This document shows positions 56,928 through 64,000 of a stretch of 64,000 nucleotides of DNA, piece after piece. The notes beneath the pieces are model-generated. The model was not told the DNA's origin, searched no databases, and worked only from the letters and a program-made list of their open reading frames with translations. The stretch is from UBA4459 sp963776205 (lineage in GTDB: Bacteria > Bacteroidota > Bacteroidia > Bacteroidales > F082), in contig CAVZLR010000003.1 in the NCBI GenBank assembly GCA_963776205.1, positions 130,365-194,364 of the forward strand, written 5' to 3'. Within the stretch, counting starts at the first letter, position 1; every line of letters starts with the position of its first letter. A program made the translations under genes and the position numbers.

Positions 56928-56964
56928 CCGCTTGCTCAGTATTTGAGCTTTACAAGCAAAGCGG
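56928..56964 (+). ncRNA. Structured leader, nested hairpins
   Basis: CCGCTTGCT (56928-56936) pairs with AGCAAAGCGG (56955-56964, one bulge); alternatively GCTCA (56934-56938) pairs with TGAGC (56944-56948) inside it. It starts at the expected transcription start. Confidence 0.4.
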
Positions 56965-57169
56965 AATTCCTACCCAATTATGATTCTCCAACACTTCAGG
57001 TGATTTTCTGAAACCAATTTATGAATTTCCAACTTCTCAGGTAATTATTTAAATTTCCAATTCTGAATTCCATTCATCCAAGCCTTTAATTGGTTTGTAA
57101 TGCATTTTTAATGCGTCGACATTAAACCTGCCTTACTCCAGGCTGTAAACTAAATGCAACTATAAAGTC

Positions 57170-59220
57170 GTGAAAAAAGGGGGACTATTTCTGTTTATTT
57201 TTTTACTGTCTTGCTTATTATTTTCGCAAGATGCGCTTCACTTCAGGTGGATAGGCGGAGCTTCAGGTGAAGGATATGATGCCTTTAGCTGGAATGCTGC
57301 TGATAATTGGGAGATTTGGATCCCCGAATCAGATAGCGATATCGACCCTGAAACAGACAATGGAATATGGGAAGCCGCCTGGACTTTTCCAGGAGACCAG
57401 GACAATTGCATTATTCCTGCCGGAAGAACTGATTACCCAAAATATCCTTCTTACCCTGACTTTGAAAATACAGCACACTGCTTCAACCTCAAGATAAAAC
57501 CCGGTGGCGCAATCAATTGGGAAAGCCCTGAAAATGATCTGCAAATCGTTTTAGAAGTATTTCGGAAATCTCGAAATTCAAAGTGAATCCGAAATTCAGG
57601 CAATACTTTCAATTGCTGAAAACCCATCCGTAGAAATCGGGGATGAAAATCCGGGCACTGGCAACCTCGAAATTGATGGTCAGGTCTCACTGGAACATAT
57701 CAATGCTACCCTTCTTGTAAATAAAGACTTAAATATTCCTATTCCATTGGGCTTTCCACCATCGGGGAAGTAACTGTAAACGGACAAACGAATATCCTTT
57801 CCGAACAAGGTCTGATTATCAAAGCAAACGAGACCGGGCTTGGCTCTTTTATCAATAATGGTGAACTTAATTTCACTTCATATGCCGGCGCAAAAGTGGA
57901 AACCTATATTTCGGGTTCTGTTGGAAATTACTTTATGCATTTTGTTGGGCCTACCCTGCTCGACAGTGCCACATCTTACAGAAGCGGAAATATCTCTGGT
58001 GTGCGCTTGCACCAGTTTGATATTGCGAATTTAAGTACAAATTTTTACGAATGGAACGCCCTTACCGACACCACCAATCACCAGGTATATCCCTGGATAC
58101 ATGTGCAGCCATTATGATTACAATGTGCCTTCTGGCAATGGCATTGCCGTTTCCAACTGGGTGGCCGGTTCAGGTGTAATGGAAATGGTAGGCACACTGG
58201 TTTCAGAAGAAGTAAGTTATAACGTCAGGCCACATATAAACAACAACCTCGAATTGGTCAGCAATCCTTTTTCGGCAGCCATCAGTTTCGATGAATTGTA
58301 CAACTATGGAAATAATTCAGAAGTAATCAAAGGCCATTACTGGATCTATGATGCTTCAACTGGTAATTATTATGGCGGGGCACAAGGTGCCAACAGCGGA
58401 ATGATCCAGGTGGGGCAGGGATTTTTTGTGGAAGTAAATGGAGATGGTGGCGACCTTGTTTTTTCACCAACTATTCGTTCACATAGCAATGAAGCTTTCC
58501 GGGAAACTGCAATTCAACATCCTGAAAATGAAAGTAACAGGCGGTACCGGTGGTTATTCCGATGAGATTGACCATCCGATTTGATGACAAGGCGACCAAC
58601 GCATATGATGAAAACTTAGAAGTTAAAAAATGGAACAGCTTTGGGATGGATGCCACCATGATTCAGAAGTATCGCTGATGACGGTAGTGAACTTTCAGTA
58701 AATGCATTGCCAACGGAAAGTTTAAACAACCCGATGACCAGCATCCCCATACATTTCGAATGTGGTTATGATGCGGAATATACTTTTAATTTTAGCGGTA
58801 TTGAAACATTTGAATATGCCACTTCCATCTGGATTGAAGATTTGCAAACGGGTATCTGGAATTCCGTTTCCGAAACAAACCCGGTTGTTACATTCAACGG
58901 ATCACCAGATGACGATAAAGAGCGATTTGTATTGCATTTTATGGGGCCCACAGCTATCTCAGGAAATAAATGCATGCAAAAAGAACCAAAGGTGGTTCAT
59001 ATTTATTCATCAAATGATAAAATATACATTCGAAATACAACGAACGAAATCATCAAAGATGTAGCCGTTTTTAATATCCTGGGACAGGAAATTTACAGAA
59101 ATACTGCTACCTGAACAAGAATTAAATCAAATTACAATACAAGGAACTACAGGTTATTATGTAGTTCATGTAAGAACAAACAGGATCATTCGATATTCTG
59201 AAAAAGTATTTATTATATAA
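57170..59220 (+). pseudogene. Secreted T9SS cargo protein A, at least seven frameshifts
   Basis: Starts with GTG at 57170 (signal peptide GGLFLFIFLLSCLLFSQ). Read across shifts near 57558, 57755, 58107, 58545, 58568, 58670 and 59107, it gives about 680 residues: a beta-rich part (WIGGASGEGYDAFSWNAADN), a Bacteroidota surface module (GNYFMHFVGPT, LELVSNPFSAAISFDELY, QVGQGFFVEVNGDGG), a beta-sandwich (IPIHFECGYDAEYTFNFSG) and a T9SS-type end (SNDKIYIRNTTNEIIKDVAVFNIL to EKVFII). No in-frame stop besides those made by the shifts. Whether broken in the cell or only in the assembly is undecided. Confidence 0.75.
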
Positions 59221-59328
59221 TTAACAATTGAATAAGCAACAATTAAAACAATAAACTGGCACAACAATTTATGAAGCACAGGCTTTCAAGCTCATTTTAT
59301 TAAATAATTAGAATTAAAAAGTGAGAAA

Positions 59329-60121
59329 ATGAAAGCAATTATTAGTATGTAGCGTGTTTGTTTTACTGAGCATGGTTTCCTCTGCCCAGAGTGAAGCACG
59401 AGAAGAGATTACCAACGTATTGAGAATAAGCGTTGATGGTGGAGAATATGGATTTAGGGATGAAGCATTTATTCATTTTGCCGAAGGCGCTACCACGGGC
59501 TATGATATTGAAATTGATGCAAAAAAATGGTTCAGCCTCGATCCTGAAGCGACCATGATATGGACAGTTACATCTGATGATGTTAACCTGGCTATTAATA
59601 ACTTACCGCTAAGCGATTTACACACAATATACAACGATGTGCCGCTTCATTTTGTATGTGGTTATAATGGTGGTGAATATGCTTTGAGGTTCGGTGAATT
59701 GGAAAGCTTTGACCCCGGCATTGAAATTTGGTTTGAAGATACCCAGACAGAGGAGGGATGGATACAAGTGACTGCAACTGACAGCATGTATTATTTTACC
59801 GGGGTACCCGATGATCCTTCCGGCCGATTTATGATCCACATTTTTGACCCCCTGGTGGTAAGTGTAAATGATGCTGAAGCTCATAAAGACCTGATGAGCA
59901 TTTATGCAGCAAATAATACAGTATTTGTTAAAAACCCGGCAAACGAAATAATTAAACAAATTAGTGTGTATGATATTGGCGGAAGAGAAGTACACAGGGC
60001 TGCCGGCACCGACCAGGAGACCATACAATTCAATGTAGATGTGAAACCCGGTATTTATATGGTGCAAGTGTTAACTGCAAAAACCACATATACCGCTAAA
60101 GTATATATAAAGAAATTTTAG
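59329..60121 (+). CDS. Secreted T9SS cargo protein B (short paralogue), early frameshift
   Basis: ATG at 59329 (MKAI) then, one base later, LVCSVFVLLSMVSSAQ, the signal peptide; a single extra base near 59341 breaks the start (793 bp is one over a multiple of three). The rest (EEITNVLRISVDGGEYGF, FIHFAEGATTGYDIEI, LHFVCGYNGGEY) matches the second half of proteins A and C, ending in the same T9SS sorting domain (IYAANNTVFVKNPANEIIKQ). It lacks the N-terminal surface module. Confidence 0.75.
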
Positions 60122-60143
60122 GTCAATCCTCTGACTTGAAAGT

Positions 60144-60177
60144 TGCAAAGGTGCTGTTGACGAATGGCACCTTTGCA
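60144..60177 (+). terminator. Perfect hairpin after protein B
   Basis: TGCAAAGGTGC (60144-60154) pairs perfectly with GCACCTTTGCA (60167-60177); only a short T run follows, so it may be a processing or stability element. Confidence 0.6.
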
Positions 60178-60253
60178 TTAACTAAAAAGGTGATAAATGA
60201 AACACTGTAGCAAATGAAAAAACATAATTTACTGTTAACAAACACTGAACGGC

Positions 60254-60283
60254 TTGACAAAAAGCTATTTTTGCGTAAATTTG
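60254..60283 (+). promoter_or_regulatory. Promoter TTG-N19-TAAATTTG of protein C
   Basis: TTG at 60254-60256 and TAAATTTG at 60276-60283; same geometry as the promoter at 56894. Confidence 0.7.
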
Positions 60284-60368
60284 TATTTACAAGCAGTGTG
60301 TATCCCCCCAATTCTGAATACAGGCAAGCAAGAATTTAAAGATTAACTCTTATTAAAATAGTTGAGCT

Positions 60369-61992
60369 ATGAAAAAACTTTTTACTTCTTTAGTAATACT
60401 ACCATTACTACACCTGGCATCTTATGGCCAAAGCGGTATGAATATATCGGGGTCGCTTGTAAAGGTGCAAGCTGATACCTATTTGATTATGGATGGAGAT
60501 TTGAAGATTTCTAACACAAACGGACTGACTATTAAACCTGATGCGTTTGTTACTACAAAAGGTGATCTAAACCTAGATAATGCACCTGAAGCATTGATCG
60601 TTGAATCAGAAAACGGAGGAACAGGCTCATATATTGTCAATGGAACTGTCAGCCATTCTGGTAATGGAACTGCAAGAATTCAAACTTTTATTCGGGAACA
60701 GTTGGAAATTATTTTATACATTTTGTTGGACCAACAGTTGAAGACCTTACACCTGGCTATAACAATGCTGTCCGACTGCAGCAATTTGACATGGCTATAC
60801 TTAACACTTATGCTTATGAATGGCATTCCGTTCGGATGAAGCAGAAGCGTGGGTAAATGTATGGCCATACGATCATTCTGTTCCTGTTGGAAATGGTTTG
60901 CTTCTAACAAATGGTGAAGCATATACTTCAGATTGGTTAAATATGATTGGTTATCCGATATCAGAACATATAACTTATGATATAAATTATAATCCGAATA
61001 ATGAATATGAACTTATTAGCAATCCATATACTTCTGCACTTGATTTTAATCATTTCGCGACAAATTCACTTAACAGTGACAAGATTTACAATAATGGTGG
61101 ATATATTCCGGAGGAGGACTTGCAGCAGTAATCATGGAAATTTGAAGTATGGACTGCCGCTCTCGGGGTAAAGGTGAACTTCAGGTTGGTCAAGGATGTA
61201 TTGTGCAAGTTAAGTCGCCGGACCAATTGGGGGCTCTAAATTTCAATAATTATTATAAAGAGCATAAATGTATCCTTTAGAGAAGTTGTTCCGAATCTTT
61301 TAAAATTAGATGTAAGTGGTGGAACACATGGATTTAAAGATGCATTGCATATTCGTTTCATTGAAGATGCAACATGTAATTATGATATAGAAATCGAATC
61401 AGAAAAATGGAACAGCATGAGTGAAAATGCAACCATGATTAAGAGCATTGCTGAAGATGGCAGAATTAGCTATAAATTGTTTCCCATAGTAGATTTAAAC
61501 ACTACCATTACAACTGTGCCTGTTCATTTTGAATGTGGTGAAGAAGCGGAATACACATTCACTTTTTCAGGAATTGATAGTTTTGACTGGGGTACGGAAG
61601 TCTGGCTCGAAGATTTTCAGACAGGAGACAATTGGATCAGCATATCAAGCGAAGAATTTGAATATCATTTTACCGCAAGCCCTGAAGATGCCAAAGAACG
61701 TTTCTTCATTCACTTTTTTGGGCCAACCTACGTACCCGAAGATGAGGCTATAAACGAAGACGGCAATATTAAAATATATGCTGCTGATAACTATGCATAT
61801 GTACTCAACAATTCACAGGAAATAATTAAACATATTAGCATACATAATTTAATGGGCCAGACAATTTACCAGGGCAAATTACCGCAACAAACATTGAATA
61901 AAATATATGTTTCAGGAAAAACAGGTTATTATGTAATACGCGTAGAAACTGATAAGAACATCTATGCAGAAAAAGTGTTGATTTTTAAATAA
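60369..61992 (+). pseudogene. Secreted T9SS cargo protein C, at least four frameshifts
   Basis: ATG at 60369, signal peptide 1-20 (ending LASYGQ). Read across shifts near 60700, 60832, 61110 and 61268: a repetitive N-terminus (YLIMDGDLKISNTNGLTIKP), GNYFIHFVGPTVEDLTPGYN, YELISNPYTSALDFNHF, then LLKLDVSGGTHGFKDALHIR, VPVHFECGEEAEYTFTFSG and a T9SS sorting domain ending AEKVLIFK. It aligns along its whole length with protein A, so the pair are tandem duplicates. Confidence 0.75.
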
Positions 61993-62024
61993 CCTAGACT
62001 TATTAACTACTAAAAACTCGTAAC

Positions 62025-62711
62025 ATGAAAAAATATACATTAATTATAACCATGATGGTTCTCATAGTTGCTTTTTCAGCTAAAGCACAGGTTGCTATAA
62101 ATGGCACTGGTGCTGACGCATCGGCAATATTGGATATAGATGCAGCTAATAAAGGGGTGTCATTCCCCAATGTTAATATTATTGACCTTTAAACTGCAAC
62201 TCCGGTCCGAAATGCAAAAATAGGCCTTGTCGTTTATAACACAAATCCCTCAACAGGACCAGGCTTATTCATGTGGACTGGTGCACCTCCTGTGGTGAAG
62301 GGTGGGTAAATCTTTCACAACAATCAGGTTCTTCAGGGAGTTTTGAAAGTGTTTCTTTAAATAGGGATAGAACAATAATAGCTCTTCTTGGGCACATATT
62401 TCTGAGCAGAACTTACGTTTATTGACGAATGAAATCTGTACTAATTACATGACATCTTCTGGCGCAGGTTCTAATATTTCCGCTGGTCGTTTGATATGCG
62501 TTTATGCATGGCGCAGATAACTACATTATTGGAGGAACTAATACTGCAGTAACACCTCTGAATGGAACCTTTCTTTTTCCAAACAAATAACAGGCTTAAC
62601 GCCTGGAACCCATATACGATAAAAGTACAAGGAAAAGCTAATGGTGGCACTGGAATTAATGCCTCATCATCTCCAGACACGGACCACCTTACTTTATCTA
62701 TAATTCAGTAA
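62025..62711 (+). pseudogene. Secreted tail-fibre-like protein, nonsense and frameshifts
   Basis: ATG at 62025 with signal peptide MKKYTLIITMMVLIVAFSAK and AQVAINGTG, the usual start of Bacteroidota secreted fibre-like proteins. A TAA near 62190 falls where Gln or Lys would be expected (DL-TATPVRNAKIGLVVYNTN). Then shifts near 62288, 62395, 62500 and 62585; the last stretch ends HLTLSIIQ at 62711. About 229 codons. No S74 domain. Confidence 0.6.
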
Positions 62712-62756
62712 TTCATCAAATTCGATTTAAATTCAAAAAGAAATAAAAAAGTAGAT

Positions 62757-63709
62757 ATGAAAAAACTAACAACTCTTCTGACATTCATCGCATGTATATT
62801 AGCTTTTACAGTGAACGCACAGGTGGCTATCAATAATGATGGCTCTAATGCAAATACAAATGCTGTTTTTACATGTAAAGAGCGGCACAACTACGTTTGT
62901 TAATTCATTATTTATTCATAAAACAACTGGTAATATTGGAATACGAACACTTAATCCTTCTTGGATGTTTCATATGACAAATGGAGGTACTTCTGTTGGA
63001 GCTAATTCTAGTATGGCTGAATTTGAAAATACTGGCAACACCGGTCAATCACTATCTGCTTGGAATAGTTCTAATAGCAATCCCTCTCAAGCGTTTGAAA
63101 GCACTACAGATTATATAGGAACGGCGTATCTTGGAATTGCTATTAGTGGTTTGGCCCAAAATTCGAGTGCATCCATTAATGCTGTTACGATTGGTTAATG
63201 GGCCATACTAATGAATGGCAGGGATATGGTGTTTATGGCGCCCGATTTGATTCAGGTGGGCCCGATTGGGGTTTGGGAGGCTTTTTCTGGATGACCTTGG
63301 ATATACCGGAGGGCTTTATAATATGTCCGATGAAAAAACTAAAAAGAATATTTTCTCAATTACTAATGCTATTGAAATCATAAAGCTATTAAATCCTGTT
63401 AGTTATAATTATAATATTGAGAAATATCCTTTTTTAGGGTTAAAGGAAAAACTTGGACTTTGGTTTTATTGCTCAGGAATTAGAACTTATACTCCCAACA
63501 GTTGTTAAAGAAAAAGTTTTACCAATTAACGGGACTAAGGAGCAACAAAAAAAACATGAAACTTCTCAATCTGAAATTGAAATTTTTAAAATGATTGACT
63601 ACTCACGAATCATTCCCATTGCTGTTAAGGCTATTAAAGAGCAACAGAAATTATTGAAAATCTGGAACAGAGGCTTGCTGAATTAGAGAGAAAAGTAAAT
63701 AATCAATAG
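62757..63709 (+). pseudogene. Tail-fibre-like protein with peptidase S74 chaperone domain
   Basis: ATG at 62757, signal peptide ending TVNAQ, then VAINNDGSNANTNA. After shifts (near 62870, 63200, 63290, 63450 and 63655) come HKTTGNIGIRTLNPSW repeats, then MSDEKTKKNIFSITNAIEII, the S-D-x-(R/K)-x-K-x-N-I pattern of the intramolecular chaperone of endosialidase (S74), with the self-cleavage Ser and its Lys. FGFIAQELELILP and DYSRIIPIAVKAIKEQQ follow, then a coiled coil to ERKVNNQ. The S74 domain would cleave itself off after trimer folding. Confidence 0.75.
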
Positions 63710-63733
63710 AAAATTATTATTTGTTTGGTTATA

Positions 63734-63763
63734 AAAGCGCAATAATCATTGCGCTTTTTTTAT
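63734..63763 (+). terminator. Terminator of the S74 gene
   Basis: AAAGCGCAAT (63734-63743) pairs perfectly with ATTGCGCTTT (63748-63757), then a T tract. Confidence 0.92.
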
Positions 63764-63790
63764 GCTTTTATATTTTAATTTACCCCAACT

Positions 63791-63835
63791 GGCGCAAGTC
63801 TAAGCGTGGATAAGCGTGATGGATGGACTTGTGCC
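63791..63835. repeat. Inverted repeat enclosing a short tandem repeat
   Basis: GGCGCAAGTC (63791-63800) and GACTTGTGCC (63826-63835) pair with one G-U; the loop holds two AAGCGTG copies 10 bp apart. Confidence 0.5.
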
Positions 63836-63882
63836 TTCGTTCTATATCATCATCTAAACTAAATAGCTGTTACGAATGTTCC

Positions 63883-63914
63883 GACCCGCCGGGAATAAAG
63901 CTACCCGGCGGGTC
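63883..63914. repeat. GC-rich perfect palindrome
   Basis: GACCCGCCGGG (63883-63893) and CCCGGCGGGTC (63904-63914) pair perfectly around a 10-nt loop; far more GC-rich than its surroundings and without a T tract. Confidence 0.6.
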
Positions 63915-64000
63915 AACCCAGATCCAAAACCAATAAACGCATGATGAAATGCGCTGAATATTCCCAACTTTCTATCATTTTCAATGCTATATCTGCTCCC

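Larger units (their letters stand above)
56811..57169. other. Leader region of the secreted-protein cluster
   Basis: A strong promoter (56894-56923), a structured leader (56928-56964) and two copies of an imperfect 31-bp direct repeat 40 bp apart (56975-57005 and 57015-57046, sharing C-A-A-T-T and TCAGGT). No open frame. The leader of about 240 nt before a GTG start is unusually long. Confidence 0.55.

Noticed and set aside
60123..60311. 62-codon minus-strand open frame between proteins B and C
   Set aside because: Covers a perfect hairpin and a plus-strand promoter; no domain or start signals.
63913..64000. Minus-strand frame open from the right edge, ending at 63913
   Set aside because: Only 28 codons are visible and a second frame is equally open; cannot be supported as a gene.
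1..64000. CRISPR array, prophage or complete insertion sequence
   Set aside because: No spaced identical repeats, transposase or phage structural gene was seen; the S74 protein has a Bacteroidota secretion signal rather than a phage context.

Overview
The window is chromosomal DNA from a member of the phylum Bacteroidota, probably a free-living or marine Bacteroidia-like lineage. The evidence is direct. Many secreted proteins end in Por/type IX (T9SS) sorting domains. There is a SusC-like TonB receptor with an N-terminal carboxypeptidase-regulatory domain. Promoters carry the TAnnTTTG -7 box, in the best cases with TTG 19-20 bp upstream. There is an EF-G2 paralogue, a DPP4-type S9 peptidase, and AT-rich intergenic DNA. 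No rRNA, CRISPR array, phage or complete insertion sequence was seen. One tRNA (Asn) is present.

Layout. 0-7.3 kb: a secreted protein cut by the left edge, a frameshifted TonB receptor, a small membrane protein, tRNA-Asn and a secreted protein of unknown role. 7.8-12.4 kb: two distantly related secreted proteins with an EF-hand-like D-x-N-x-D loop and low-complexity tails, flanking a peptidylarginine-deiminase-like T9SS cargo. 12.7-15.4 kb: small housekeeping or hypothetical genes (SnoaL-like lipoprotein, DUF1289, DUF4395, SDR). 15.6-21.3 kb: three T9SS cargo genes (CE1-type esterase, five-bladed-propeller protein, BNR/PKD protein). 21.4-24.7 kb: GNAT, peroxiredoxin, a four-repeat acidic secreted protein behind an exact 21-bp-spaced direct repeat, YceI, and two structured non-coding stretches. 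24.7-26.8 kb: a TetR-SDR-epimerase operon with matching palindromes in front of two of its genes. 26.9-31 kb: a degenerate copy of a GT39 C-terminus, two outer-membrane barrel candidates, MazG and the intact GT39. 31-34.3 kb: PfkB kinase and EF-G2. 34.4-41 kb: a TolC-TetR-MFP-RND efflux operon with a 17-bp inverted repeat at its promoter. 41-56.8 kb: mostly core metabolism. This includes SAH hydrolase, a SAM-I riboswitch followed by metH-metF, a GGGP-synthase-family gene and DPP4, two DUF302 proteins, glutamine synthetase, a UPF0104 membrane protein, Hsp20 and ZupT. 57-63.7 kb: five tandem secreted-protein genes (three paralogous T9SS cargo proteins, then two tail-fibre-like proteins, the last with a peptidase S74 chaperone domain). 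Nearly all are broken by closely spaced indels.

How genes work together. metH and metF form a SAM-controlled methionine unit, and SAH hydrolase lies just upstream on the other strand, so the activated-methyl cycle is concentrated at 42-48.8 kb. The efflux operon encodes all three envelope layers plus its regulator. The secreted genes rely on T9SS machinery encoded elsewhere.

Quality caution. Single-base length changes break otherwise clean frames in the TonB receptor (~2138), the BNR/PKD protein (~19675), metH (47516), probably the propeller protein (~18300), and at more than ten points between 57 and 63.7 kb. Each broken gene stays readable when the frame is switched. This points to assembly error or very recent lesions rather than old decay. 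By contrast, the GT39 fragment at 26.9-27.1 kb looks like true decay.
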